Part shown: positions 44,653 to 53,663 of the stretch, one piece after another
Layout: the number at the start of each line of letters is the position of its first letter
Numbering within the stretch: position 1 is the stretch's first letter
Assembly: GCF_002272925.1 (NCBI RefSeq)
Contig: NZ_MLAR01000004.1
Coordinates: forward strand, 93,969 to 157,968
DNA from: Helicobacter sp. 13S00401-1
GTDB lineage: Bacteria > Campylobacterota > Campylobacteria > Campylobacterales > Helicobacteraceae
DNA length: 64,000 nt
Direction: 5' to 3'
Notes under the pieces: model-generated
Seen by the model: only the letters and a program-made list of their open reading frames with translations
Told to the model about the DNA's origin: nothing
Database searches by the model: none
Made by a program: the position numbers and the translations under genes

Positions 44653-47600
44653 TTAAACTTTAAAATGAGTTTTAAGGGCTGTCATTATACTTTCATCATC
44701 CCTTCCTTCTGCAAGTACTAAGTAGCTGTCATTTTCACTTTTTAAAACTATGCTACTTGCATTATTACCTATATAACTTATACCTTGTACTCTTGCTTGA
44801 AGCTTAATCTTCATAAGGTCTAAAAACTGCAAGGTATTAGAATCTAGTCTTCCAAAACGCTCTTCTATCTCTACTTCTATGTTGTTTATATCTTCTATAC
44901 TTTTTGCGTGACTTAGTCTTTGATATAACTCTAGTCTTAGTCTATCTTGTTCTATTAGAGTAGGGCTTAAGTAGGCGTTTATACTAAGTTTTATATCTAT
45001 CTTAGAATCTTTACTTGAAAGCTCACTTTTAGAGTGTTTAATGCTTTCTATGCACTCTTTTAAAAGACTAGAGTAAAGCCCAAAGCCAACTTGTTTTATA
45101 TGCCCGCTTTGCTCTTTTCCTAGTAAGTTCCCTCCACCTCTTATCTCTAAGTCTTGATTAGCTAAAGCTGCTCCACTTCCTAGATAGGAGTTTTTTTCCA
45201 TAGCTAGCAGTCTTTTTGTAGCATCTTCATTTAGACTATCTTCACTTAAAAGATAGCAAAAACTAAAGGCATTACCCCTGCCAACCCTTCCTCTAAGCTG
45301 ATGAAGATCAGCTAGTCCAAAAGACTTGGCATTATCTATGATTATAGTGTTTGCGTTAGGAAAGTGAAGCCCGCTTTCAACTATTGAAGTGCTTAGTAAA
45401 ATGTCATATTTTTTTTGCATGAAGTCTAGCATGCCAGCTTCTAGCTCTTTAGGTGGGACTTTAGAGTGAAGACTTAGTATCTTAACATCTGGGAGAAGAG
45501 ATTCCAAGTAGGAGTGTACTGAAGGCATCTTGTCTATGTTGTTATAGATATAAAAGACTTGTCCACCACGCCTTAACTCTCGGTTTATAACTTCTTTTAA
45601 TAAGCTATCACTTTTAAGCTTTACAAAAGTTTTAGTAGTGGCCTTATAGCTTGGAGGAGTTTTTAGATAACTTAGGGCTTTAAGATTAGAAAAGGCCATA
45701 TGTAAGGTTCTAGGTATTGGCGTAGCTGACATACTAAGCATGTGTATGTGACTTCCTTTTTGCTTTAAAAGCTCTTTTTGTTTAACGCCAAATTTATGCT
45801 CCTCATCAACTATGATAAGTCCTAGGTTTTCTAGTTCTATGTTGAAGATAGCCTGTGTTCCTACAAGACATATGGGCTTTTTATCAGCTATGCACTCTAA
45901 GATTAGATCCTTTTCTTTTTTAGTGGTATTAGAATCTAGTCTAAAAACTAACTCATCTCCTAATCCTTCTTTTTTTAACCTTTCTTTAAGTGAGCTAAAG
46001 TGCTGGTAGCTAAGCAAAGTAGTAGGAACTAAAAGGATAGAAGAGTAGCCATTTATCAAAGCTAGTTTTATAAGACTTAAAGCGATCTCAGTTTTACCAA
46101 AGCCTACATCGCCATTTAATAACCTATCCATAACTTTGCCACTACTTAGATCTTCCATGCATTCTTTTAAACAAGTGTCTTGATCTAGAGTTAGTGTAAA
46201 GTCACGCTTAGCATTAAAGTGCTCCCATGCAAGCTTTTTTTCTTTAGTATCAAGCAAGAACTTTGGTGCTTGTATCAAAGCTCTTTTAGCTTGAAGATCT
46301 ATTATCTCTCCTGCCATGTGCATCAGATCTTGCTTAACCTTTTGCTTTATGGCAGTAAGCCTCATCTTACCTAGCCTATCAAGCTTTATATTATCTTGGG
46401 CTATGTATCTTTCTACCATGTTTAGATTATAAATTGGCAAAAGTAAGAACTCTTCTTTATCGTATTCTATATTTAAGACATCTTGGATTCCACCTTGAAG
46501 CTTTATTTGCTTTATGCCACGAAAGCGCCCTATGCCATAGTCTGAGTGAAGCACATAGTCATGTGGCTTTATAGAATCTAAACTTAGAGTGCTTTTTGCT
46601 TTGAAGGTGCGTTTGTGTTCTTTTAAAAGCGAGATTACGCAGTGATCTTTGCTATAGATATTAACCACTAGACTTTTTAGGATGTAGTTAGTTTCACTTA
46701 GGCCATTAGCCTTTAAAGAAGCTAGGGTTGGAGTTAATATATCAAAGCTTTTTTGGCGCGCTAAGAACTCTTGTAAGTTTTTAAAATCTGGAGTAAAGTC
46801 AGAGTAAGTCTTAGCATCACCTAGGATATAAAAGCTTTTTATCTCTTTAACTTCACTTTCAACTTGTATAAGCTCTTTATACTCGCTAAAAGCCTCTTTA
46901 GTCCATATGCTTTTTAGCTCTTTTATTAGATCTAGCCCGCCTAAGTTTTCTAACTCCCAAAAGCACTTGCTTTTATAGTCTAACTCAAACTCTTCATACT
47001 TTAACTCATCGCTTAAGTCAAGATTGGCATTAAAAAGGGCAGGGTAGATATCTATGCTAGGAATTTCTTCTTTTAAAGAAAGCTGGGTTGTTGGATCAAA
47101 GTATCTTATGCTTTCTATCATATCTTCATAAAAGAGGATTCTAAGAGGCATCTTAAGATCTGGCACATAGACATCTAATATGTCCCCACGTAAGCTAAAC
47201 TCACCTTCTAGCTCTATAATATCCACGCTTTCATAGCCAAAATCTAGTAGTTTTAACTGCAAGGTATCAATACTTAAAATATCACTAATGTTAATTTTAA
47301 AGCTATCAAGATGTTTAGGAGCTGGCATGTAGTTTAAAAGCGTTTGAAAAGGTGAGATAAGTATGCTTTCTTGCATACTGCCATAAAACTTAGTTAGCTG
47401 GGCCATGCACTCTCTTATTTCTTCATAAAAGCTACTTAATCTATCGCCATAGTGAAGTCTTATATCAGGCAGGGTAAAGATGTGCTTTATATCTAAGTTA
47501 TGCTTTAAGTTTGCATACTCTAAAACATCTTTTACTTTTAAAACTTCAGAGGCAGAACATAAGATAAGCTTAGGAGGATAGTGCTTAGAATCTAGTTTAG

Positions 47601-47727
47601 TTATGTTTTTTTTACTTTTAGATTCTATATCAGAATCTATGGCTTTAGGGTTATGTAGGCTTGTGTTTGTTAAAAGAGTGGTGTTTGTTATAAATTCATA
47701 GACTTCGCTTTGGATGTTTGAACTCAT
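44653..47727 (-). CDS. mfd: Transcription-repair coupling factor
   Basis: Removes RNA polymerase stalled at lesions and recruits UvrA. It has 1024 residues, near H. pylori Mfd. The UvrB-like N-terminal part includes LEGEFSLRGDILDVYVPD. The polymerase-interaction domain has DYVLHSDYGIGRFRGI. The helicase has P-loop NGDVGFGKTE, DEEH box (VDEEHKFGVKQ), SATPIPRTLHMA and LHQLRGRVGRG. The TRG/relay segment ends in NLLGKEQSGHIKQVGFGLY. It follows ccmA by 11 nt and is the last gene of the long minus-strand run. No clear ribosome-binding site. Confidence 0.97.
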   Translation of the reverse strand: MSSNIQSEVYEFITNTTLLTNTSLHNPKAIDSDIESKSKKNITKLDSKHYPPKLILCSASEVLKVKDVLEYANLKHNLDIKHIFTLPDIRLHYGDRLSSFYEEIRECMAQLTKFYGSMQESILISPFQTLLNYMPAPKHLDSFKINISDILSIDTLQLKLLDFGYESVDIIELEGEFSLRGDILDVYVPDLKMPLRILFYEDMIESIRYFDPTTQLSLKEEIPSIDIYPALFNANLDLSDELKYEEFELDYKSKCFWELENLGGLDLIKELKSIWTKEAFSEYKELIQVESEVKEIKSFYILGDAKTYSDFTPDFKNLQEFLARQKSFDILTPTLASLKANGLSETNYILKSLVVNIYSKDHCVISLLKEHKRTFKAKSTLSLDSIKPHDYVLHSDYGIGRFRGIKQIKLQGGIQDVLNIEYDKEEFLLLPIYNLNMVERYIAQDNIKLDRLGKMRLTAIKQKVKQDLMHMAGEIIDLQAKRALIQAPKFLLDTKEKKLAWEHFNAKRDFTLTLDQDTCLKECMEDLSSGKVMDRLLNGDVGFGKTEIALSLIKLALINGYSSILLVPTTLLSYQHFSSLKERLKKEGLGDELVFRLDSNTTKKEKDLILECIADKKPICLVGTQAIFNIELENLGLIIVDEEHKFGVKQKELLKQKGSHIHMLSMSATPIPRTLHMAFSNLKALSYLKTPPSYKATTKTFVKLKSDSLLKEVINRELRRGGQVFYIYNNIDKMPSVHSYLESLLPDVKILSLHSKVPPKELEAGMLDFMQKKYDILLSTSIVESGLHFPNANTIIIDNAKSFGLADLHQLRGRVGRGNAFSFCYLLSEDSLNEDATKRLLAMEKNSYLGSGAALANQDLEIRGGGNLLGKEQSGHIKQVGFGLYSSLLKECIESIKHSKSELSSKDSKIDIKLSINAYLSPTLIEQDRLRLELYQRLSHAKSIEDINNIEVEIEERFGRLDSNTLQFLDLMKIKLQARVQGISYIGNNASSIVLKSENDSYLVLAEGRDDESIMTALKTHFKV

Positions 47728-47738
47728 GTTTTAGATAT

Positions 47739-48161
47739 TTATTTGCCTGCTATCTTTTTGCTAGCATCATCTAGCTTTTTACTTTCATCTAAGAGTTTAG
47801 TTTGATTCCCATTTTTACTCTCGCCTATAAAAGTTCCTTTTCTTTCTATAACTAACTCTTCAGTTAGTATCATCCCTTCAAAGCGCCCATGAGACATGAT
47901 CTCTATAGTCTTAGATTCTGAAGTGCCTATAAACTTACCACTAACTATAAGTTTTTGTGCATAAATCTCCCCTCTTGCAATCCCACCTTTTCCTATCATG
48001 ACAGTATTTTTTGACTTTAAGATTCCATCAAACTCGCCATCTATGTGTAAGTGGCAGTCTGTGTCTATATCGCCTTTTATCCTAGTACCAGCAGCTATGA
48101 TAGTGGCGGCTCCGGCGACTTTGTCATTAATCGGTTTATTATCACTAGTAAAGATTGCCAT
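47739..48161 (-). CDS. ccmA: Bactofilin CcmA
   Basis: Polymer-forming bactofilin needed for helical cell shape in H. pylori, 140 residues. The central beta-helix shows repeating strands (GTRIKGDIDTDCHLHIDGEFDG, split by eye; GGIARGEIYAQKLIVSGKF; GRFEGMILTEELVIERKG) with short disordered ends. I keep ATG 48161 because AGAGGAA lies 7-8 nt upstream and H. pylori CcmA also begins MAIF. This makes the gene overlap the 3' end of csd1 by 67 nt in another frame. Confidence 0.93.
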   Translation of the reverse strand: MAIFTSDNKPINDKVAGAATIIAAGTRIKGDIDTDCHLHIDGEFDGILKSKNTVMIGKGGIARGEIYAQKLIVSGKFIGTSESKTIEIMSHGRFEGMILTEELVIERKGTFIGESKNGNQTKLLDESKKLDDASKKIAGK

Positions 48162-49039
48162 GCTATATTCCTCTCTTTTGTAAAAATATCATCAAAGTTT
48201 CCTAAATCCCATCTTATAAAGCCTATAGGGTTAATTGGCTTGCCTAAGAATCTTATCTCATAGTGGAGATGAGGTCCTGTGCTTGCGCCAGTTGTGCCAC
48301 TATAAGCTATAGTCTGTCCTTTTTTTACAAACTCTCCAGCTTGCACTAAAATCTTACTAAGGTGGGCATAATAGGTTCTAAAACCAAAACTATGAGATAT
48401 CTTGACTAATTTTCCATAGCCGCCATTATAACCATTATTTGCATAATCCACCACGCCATCAGCTGAGGCATAAACTGGTGTTCCTACCTTAGTGGCAAGA
48501 TCTATACCAGCATGGAATCTTAGTATGTGTAAGATTGGGTGCATCCTCATACCAAAAGGAGCAGATATCCTGCTGTAGTGCTGCAAAGGCACTCCATTAG
48601 GTATAAGTTTTAGCAAAAAGACTTTTTGCAGGGCTGTGATTTGAGCTGTATCTATCCTGCTAACTAGACTAAAATCAGGGCTTTCTACATTGTCTAGATT
48701 TTCTAGTTGAGAATCTTTTGGTATACCTATCTTATCTTCTAAATCCTCTATCTTTTCACCAACAAGTATAGTTTCTTCTTTCTTTTGTTCTACTTCGTTG
48801 TTTAAGTCTGCATTTTGATTTTGCATCCTTACATACTCCATAGATATAAAAGAGTTTTTATGTCTTATCTCTCTTATCTCACTGTTTATAACTGTGATAC
48901 TTACATAAGCAAAGATAGTTAAGGTAATAAGTGTTAAGATGACATACATAATGATGTATCTAAACACCATGCTGACATTTATGTACTTAGAGCCATTTTT
49001 GTCAGTTATCATGATAACTAGGCGTTTATCAAACTTCAT
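48095..49039 (-). CDS. csd1: M23 peptidoglycan endopeptidase, Csd1-like
   Basis: LytM-type D,D-endopeptidase that trims peptidoglycan cross-links, important for helical shape in H. pylori. It has 314 residues: a short cytoplasmic start, one membrane helix (about 27-50), a coiled coil (50-105), and a C-terminal M23 domain. The zinc and catalytic residues are intact: H176 and D180 in FHAGID, H226 in YYAHLS, H257 and H259 in GPHLHYE. It directly abuts the csd2-like gene and overlaps ccmA by 67 nt. Confidence 0.93.
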   Translation of the reverse strand: MKFDKRLVIMITDKNGSKYINVSMVFRYIIMYVILTLITLTIFAYVSITVINSEIREIRHKNSFISMEYVRMQNQNADLNNEVEQKKEETILVGEKIEDLEDKIGIPKDSQLENLDNVESPDFSLVSRIDTAQITALQKVFLLKLIPNGVPLQHYSRISAPFGMRMHPILHILRFHAGIDLATKVGTPVYASADGVVDYANNGYNGGYGKLVKISHSFGFRTYYAHLSKILVQAGEFVKKGQTIAYSGTTGASTGPHLHYEIRFLGKPINPIGFIRWDLGNFDDIFTKERNIAWQSLLVIINRLMTKSPEPPLS

Positions 49040-50071
49040 CTATTTTCCATCTTTTGCTTTTTTGCTTGATGTAGTTTGTAAGGGCTTATTAGAGGCTTCT
49101 ATGCTTTCTTGTTTAGAGTTTTGCAAGGCATCTTTTGTGTAGTGAGTGCTTATAGATTTTAGTTTTAGCAAATCATCCATAGCCCAAAGTAGGCTTTGAA
49201 AGTCTATGATAGAGTTATCATCAGCTGTGAATATAGAAGAGAAGTTTTCTGCATTCCACTTTATAAATGAGAGATTATCAAGGCCTCTGCTTAAAAACCT
49301 TACTTCATAGTAAAGACTTATCACATTAGGGTTAGTACTAGGTGTGCTATAGCCTATGATTTGTCCTTTACTGACAAACTCACCCCTTTTTACGATTATG
49401 GTGCTTAAGTGGGCATAGGCTGAGCTAAAGCCTGAGGTGTGAACTAGCCTTACTATATTTCCATAGCCGTAGCGGTAGTTTTTTCTTACAAACTCTACTA
49501 GTCCATCAGCAGTGGCAAAAACTGGTTCTTTTTCTTTGGTGTAGTAGTCATAGCCTTTATTTGTGACATTACCTACTTGATAATCACTTGATTTTATACT
49601 TTTATCTTGCTGTCTTTTATGGGAAGTTTCTTGCATCTTTGTGTATTTTTCTAAAGGGGAGCCATTAGGGATGATTTGTAGCATTAAGGCTTTTTGAGGT
49701 TTGGTTATGGAATCTAGTTTTATACTTTTCCGCTCAGCATCATCTTTGTTAAAGTGTCTTATGTTTACAACACTTTGTAAGTCATTAATCTTATTGTTTA
49801 TAACTTCTAGTTCATTGGCTTTATCTTGTATGTTGCTTTTTAGAATCTCATTTTGCTCATAGATTTGATGGTATTCATTTAAAGCATCAACCCTTTTAGA
49901 TTCTATGTCTTCTAACCTAGAGATGATATTAGCCATCAAGAAGTAGCCTAGGATTAAGATGATGATAAAGATGATGCTGCCATAGATTGCAAGCTTATGT
50001 AAGAACTTTGTGATGCTAAATTGCTTAGAGCCATTTTCATCAACTATAGTTATCATCAAATTATCTTGCAT
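49040..50071 (-). CDS. csd2: M23-family protein with degenerate active site, Csd2-like
   Basis: Paralogue of the following gene with the same architecture (membrane helix about 28-50, coiled coil 55-100, M23-like domain), 343 residues. The active site is broken. N171 replaces the first zinc His (NKGYD, D175 kept), and S252 and Y254 replace the HxH pair (ISLYYE); only H221 in YAHLS remains. In H. pylori Csd2 is a partner that stabilises Csd1 by heterodimer formation, and this pattern fits that role. The C-terminal 40 residues are a Lys/Ser-rich tail. It ends exactly where csd1 starts. Confidence 0.88.
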   Translation of the reverse strand: MQDNLMITIVDENGSKQFSITKFLHKLAIYGSIIFIIILILGYFLMANIISRLEDIESKRVDALNEYHQIYEQNEILKSNIQDKANELEVINNKINDLQSVVNIRHFNKDDAERKSIKLDSITKPQKALMLQIIPNGSPLEKYTKMQETSHKRQQDKSIKSSDYQVGNVTNKGYDYYTKEKEPVFATADGLVEFVRKNYRYGYGNIVRLVHTSGFSSAYAHLSTIIVKRGEFVSKGQIIGYSTPSTNPNVISLYYEVRFLSRGLDNLSFIKWNAENFSSIFTADDNSIIDFQSLLWAMDDLLKLKSISTHYTKDALQNSKQESIEASNKPLQTTSSKKAKDGK

Positions 50072-50079
50072 GATGCTTT

Positions 50080-50577
50080 TTAATCCTTACTGCTTTGTAT
50101 CTTTTTTCCTTGCTTGTTTACAAAGCCTACTATTCTAGCAGGATTACCAAAAGCTAGGGCAAAGGGTGGGATATCTTTAGTTACTACACTACCAGCACCA
50201 ACTACTGCGTACTTGCCTATCTTTACTGGTGCTATGATAGTTGAGTTTGCTCCTATGCTGGCACCTTTTTTAACCACTATCTTTGCATACTTATAACCTT
50301 TAGAATCTGTATTTCGCGGATTTTTAGCGTTAGCAAAGACTACTCCTGAGCCTATAAAAGCCTTATTTTTTAAGACTATGCTTTCATATAAGATAGTATT
50401 GTTAGCTAAAGTAACATTGTTTCCTACTTTTACGTTACCTATCATGCATCCTTGTCCTATAAAGCAGTTTTCTCCAATCTGTGCTTGATTAGTTACACGG
50501 CAAAAGCAACCTATATCGCTTCCTTTGCCAATTATTGCACCTCTATCAATAACAGTGCTTTCATGTGCCTTATACAT
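50080..50577 (-). CDS. Left-handed beta-helix acyltransferase (WbpD/WlbB type)
   Basis: A 165-residue hexapeptide-repeat protein: repeats run from STVIDRGAIIGKGSDIG through IGENCFIGQGCMIGNVKVG to KIGKYAVVGAGSVVTKDIPPFALAFGNPARIVGF. The GNPARIVG ending is typical of sugar N-acetyltransferases such as WbpD/WlbB, which acetylate amino sugars of lipopolysaccharide. The sugar substrate cannot be told from the sequence and no other glycan gene is adjacent. It lies 8 nt before the csd2-like gene and 27 nt after metX. Confidence 0.82.
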   Translation of the reverse strand: MYKAHESTVIDRGAIIGKGSDIGCFCRVTNQAQIGENCFIGQGCMIGNVKVGNNVTLANNTILYESIVLKNKAFIGSGVVFANAKNPRNTDSKGYKYAKIVVKKGASIGANSTIIAPVKIGKYAVVGAGSVVTKDIPPFALAFGNPARIVGFVNKQGKKIQSSKD

Positions 50578-50604
50578 CTTCCTTAGTTTCCTTAACTTAA
50601 GTTT

Positions 50605-51720
50605 TTAATCCAGTCTTTCTAATGCCTCTTTTATAATGTGACCATAAAGCTCTACTTCTACTAAAAAGCTATCATGACCATAAGTAGATTCTATAATCTT
50701 AAGCTCGCAGTCTTTTTGCAGCCTTTTTAACTCTAAGTATAAAGTCTCATGCTCTTTTAGCGTAAACATACAATCTCCACTAAAGCAAACTAGTAAAATC
50801 TTTCTTTGCACATTTGAAAGTGCACTCTGCAAACTATCAAAATGTAAGCTTACATCATAAATATTAAGAGCTTTTAATAAGTAAAGATAACTTAGTGGGT
50901 CAAAGTAGCTAGTAAAGTTTTGACCGTTATACTCTAAGTATCTATCTATCTCAAAGCGCCCAAACATATCATAAAAGCCTTCATTACTAACATAGTTTCT
51001 TCCAAACTTAGTTTCCATAGTATTGCATGTTAGATACTGAGTAAAACCCAGCATGCGCGCGATTTGAAGACCTTTAAACTCTGGCTTATCTCTCATGCTA
51101 TAAAGGCCATTTTTAAACTCAGGATCTAAAAGGATGGCTTCTTTCATGACTTTATTTACAGCTATGACCATGGGAGAGGTTTTATAAGTGCAAGATATAG
51201 GGATAAAAAGCTTAGCAGCACGCGGATACTCAACTGCATAACTTAGAGTTTGCATGCCACCCATAGAGCCACCTATAACAGCATGAAAAGTTTTTATCTG
51301 CAAAGAGGCTATGAGTATATTAATAGCTTTTATCATATCTTGTATGGTTACTACTGGGAACTTAAATCTATAAAAGTTAGTATTATCAAACATAAGGCTT
51401 GCTGGACCTGTAGAGCCATAGCATGAGCCTATGACATTAACACAGATTACAAAAAATCTATCTGTATCTATACTCTTACCACTACCTATCATTAAATCCC
51501 ACCAGCCTTTTTTTCTATCCCCTTCATAGATTCCTGCAGCGTGATGAGAACCAGTTAGGGCGTGCATAACAAGGATGGCATTGGATTTATCTTTATTTAA
51601 TGTGCCATAGGTTTCATAGACTAGATCGTATGGGTCTATTATCCTACCGCTATCAAGGTACAAAGGATTTTGAAAGTGGGCTTTTTTTGTAGTTAGATTA
51701 AGTTGTGTAGAAGTTGGCAT
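50605..51720 (-). CDS. metX: Homoserine O-acetyltransferase
   Basis: Alpha/beta-hydrolase enzyme that transfers acetyl (or succinyl) from CoA to homoserine, the first committed step to methionine. It has 371 residues, with the oxyanion-region motif HALTGSHHAAG, the nucleophile S152 in GGSMGGMQ, RFFVICVNVIGSCYGSTGP, the triad Asp in FSGDCMFT and the triad His in YGHDSFL. Acetyl versus succinyl specificity cannot be set here. Its start shares one base with the stop of the preceding gene (TAATG). Confidence 0.94.
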   Translation of the reverse strand: MPTSTQLNLTTKKAHFQNPLYLDSGRIIDPYDLVYETYGTLNKDKSNAILVMHALTGSHHAAGIYEGDRKKGWWDLMIGSGKSIDTDRFFVICVNVIGSCYGSTGPASLMFDNTNFYRFKFPVVTIQDMIKAINILIASLQIKTFHAVIGGSMGGMQTLSYAVEYPRAAKLFIPISCTYKTSPMVIAVNKVMKEAILLDPEFKNGLYSMRDKPEFKGLQIARMLGFTQYLTCNTMETKFGRNYVSNEGFYDMFGRFEIDRYLEYNGQNFTSYFDPLSYLYLLKALNIYDVSLHFDSLQSALSNVQRKILLVCFSGDCMFTLKEHETLYLELKRLQKDCELKIIESTYGHDSFLVEVELYGHIIKEALERLD

Positions 51721-52325
51721 TAAAACTTAAACTCATAGTTAAAGCTAAGCCTTGGTTTATACTCAAAATTTTTAGAAAAGATAGCAGCAAGTGACACAGC
51801 ACTTTTATCATCCATCTCGTAAAAAAATCCACCTTGAGCACGCATACCTTCTAAGATAGGACCGGTAAAAAAAGGCGTTATATCTAGGGCTTGATTTATC
51901 CTTTCATAACCTATGCCAGCAAAGGGGTAAAGCTTAAATCTATAAGCTCCTATGTAAAAAAGAGCATCAGCTCCTGCCATCTTATAAGAGTTAGTAAAGT
52001 CACCAACAGGTATAAATCCTAGTCCATAACCTAGTTCTATCTTAACTCCCATGACTAAGTTTATACTTGGGAGATTAAGCCTTTGGTCTAGACCTATGCT
52101 AGCTTGTATGATAGGAAGGGGGAGGGATTTTAGATTATAAAAGTAAGAGCCTGGTTGTATGCCATTAATTTGCTTTAAAGATGCATCATTTTTTAAAAGA
52201 CCTACAGACCCACCAGCTTGCACGTAAAATCTAGTATCAGCATAGGCCATGCTAGAAGATACTAGCAGCAAGGCTGCTAGGGCTGTTATATAGTTATATG
52301 TATAGGTCTTAGTCTTCTTTTTCAC
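51720..52325 (-). CDS. Small outer-membrane beta-barrel protein
   Basis: A product of about 201 residues from GTG 52325 (VKKKTKTYTYNYITALAALLLVSSSMAYA as n-region and signal peptide, split by eye, cleavage before DTRF). The mature part is an 8-strand-like barrel: alternating strands with aromatic residues (FYVQAGGSVGLL, VKIELGYGLGFIP, KLYPFAGIGYERI, SFNYEFKF) and a C-terminal Phe, the BAM signal. An ATG at 52379 gives a longer form with an odd N-terminus, so I prefer the GTG, though its ribosome-binding site is weak. It overlaps the response-regulator gene by 17 nt and metX by 1 nt. Function unknown. Confidence 0.75.
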   Translation of the reverse strand: MKKKTKTYTYNYITALAALLLVSSSMAYADTRFYVQAGGSVGLLKNDASLKQINGIQPGSYFYNLKSLPLPIIQASIGLDQRLNLPSINLVMGVKIELGYGLGFIPVGDFTNSYKMAGADALFYIGAYRFKLYPFAGIGYERINQALDITPFFTGPILEGMRAQGGFFYEMDDKSAVSLAAIFSKNFEYKPRLSFNYEFKF

Positions 52326-53067
52326 TATCTTCAAAATCTTCTTTACTGGAATCTTGTTCTGATATATTATCATGATCATGTAGACTGTTGGAAAGAGATT
52401 CTATATTATTGTGAAGTTTATAGACTTTGTTTTTAACACGTATCAAAAGACCAGTGTCTATTAGCTGCTTGAAAGTTTTTACTATAGTAGGCTTACTTAC
52501 GTTTAGCTTTTCCATTATGTCTTCGTAGCTTCCATAGAAAATCTTATCTTTATCACAGTTATCTAATAAAAACTTGATGATATCTATCTTTCTTCCGCCT
52601 ATGAAGGCAGCTATAACATTAATTAGCAAGTTTTTGTACTCTATCTCCATAGCTTGAAGCTTAGGAGTGAGTACTTTTTTCATAGTGTAAAGCACTTCTA
52701 CCATATCTAGAGGCTTTAATATATAGCCATCACATCTTAACTTTATAGCCTTAAGTAAGTATTCTGAGTTCAAAAAAGCAGTAGTTATTAATACTGGAGT
52801 AGCTGGCTTATCGCTTGCTCTTATATCTTCTAAAAGCTCTATGCCACTTTTATATGGCATGATGATATCTGTTATAACTATGTCTACTTTTTGAGAGTTG
52901 AAAATATTAAATGCTTCTAGACCATCTCTTGCAACAAGCAAATTTCCTGCGTAGTCTTCTAAGATTTCTATGCTAAGATTTCGAGTGTCATTGTCATCTT
53001 CAGCATATAGTATGGTGAGATCCTTCAGGGAATCATAATCACCTGGTGATAAATCTTTACTCTTCAT
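52309..53067 (-). CDS. Orphan response regulator with C-terminal winged-helix domain
   Basis: A 252-residue two-domain protein. The receiver domain (about 15-135) has the acidic pocket E23-D24-D25, phospho-acceptor D67 in ITDIIMPYKSG, a Thr near 95, and K118 in YILKP, so it should be phosphorylatable. The C-terminal part (about 155-220; YEDIMEKLNVSKPTIVKTF and LIDTGLLIRVKNKVYKL) is a winged helix resembling RepL/MarR-like DNA-binding domains rather than OmpR or NtrC types. A Ser/Asp/Glu tail ends the protein. No histidine kinase is adjacent. Its targets are unknown. Confidence 0.85.
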   Translation of the reverse strand: MKSKDLSPGDYDSLKDLTILYAEDDNDTRNLSIEILEDYAGNLLVARDGLEAFNIFNSQKVDIVITDIIMPYKSGIELLEDIRASDKPATPVLITTAFLNSEYLLKAIKLRCDGYILKPLDMVEVLYTMKKVLTPKLQAMEIEYKNLLINVIAAFIGGRKIDIIKFLLDNCDKDKIFYGSYEDIMEKLNVSKPTIVKTFKQLIDTGLLIRVKNKVYKLHNNIESLSNSLHDHDNISEQDSSKEDFEDSEKED

Positions 53068-53084
53068 GTGGGGTCCTTTGAGCT

Positions 53085-53663
53085 TTATTTGATGTTTTTT
53101 GGTTTATTAGTTTTTAAATATTTATAGGCCATGTAGACTATAGAGATAATTAGTATTATCTTTGCTTCGAAAGTCACTTGTTTTAAGGAAAGCACAAAAT
53201 GCATGCTGCTTAAGACAAAAGCCATTTGGAATAAAGGCGAGACCTTAATAAATATCTTAGTGAAACTAAAGATAAATAATATAAGGAAGATAATAAGTGC
53301 TAGTAAACCTATTAAGAGGTAGCCTCTATCCCACAGCTCAGCACCTATATTGCCAAATAGCAGATGTTGCTGCAAGATGACATAAGGAAGTATGTGTAGT
53401 ATGGCATAGACGAAAGCTCCTATGCCTGCTATTTTGTTGATAAATTTAAAAAGGCTAAATGTTATGAGACTTATGAGAGGTTTGGCTATGAGATTAACTA
53501 TCATTAAGAATATACATAAATAAATGCTTACATCACCTAAAGAGTGTATAAGATATTTATCAATGACAGCCATTTGTAAAGCATTAAAAATAATATAAGC
53601 TAGAGGTACAAATAAGATTATTACTAGTATAACTCTTATTAAGTAAAAGCCAAATTTTCTCAA
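53085..53663 (-). CDS. MsrQ/YedZ-like ferric-reductase transmembrane protein
   Basis: A 192-residue integral membrane protein with about six helices. The pattern SLGDVSIYLCIFLMIVNLIAKPL, then NKIAGIGAFVYAILHILPYV and RGYLLIGLLALI, follows MsrQ, the haem b membrane partner of periplasmic methionine-sulfoxide reductase MsrP. Candidate haem His are H90 (YAILH) and H155 (SSMHF). The middle LHR His of MsrQ is not seen (SPLFQM occupies that site). No msrP is next to it. It overlaps yraN by 4 nt. Assignment to the ferric-reductase-like superfamily is moderately sure; the exact function is not. Confidence 0.55.
   Translation of the reverse strand: MRKFGFYLIRVILVIILFVPLAYIIFNALQMAVIDKYLIHSLGDVSIYLCIFLMIVNLIAKPLISLITFSLFKFINKIAGIGAFVYAILHILPYVILQQHLLFGNIGAELWDRGYLLIGLLALIIFLILFIFSFTKIFIKVSPLFQMAFVLSSMHFVLSLKQVTFEAKIILIISIVYMAYKYLKTNKPKNIK

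Noticed and set aside
49040..50071. Reading the csd2-like gene as a second active endopeptidase
   Set aside because: Three of the zinc/catalytic His are replaced, so activity is unlikely.
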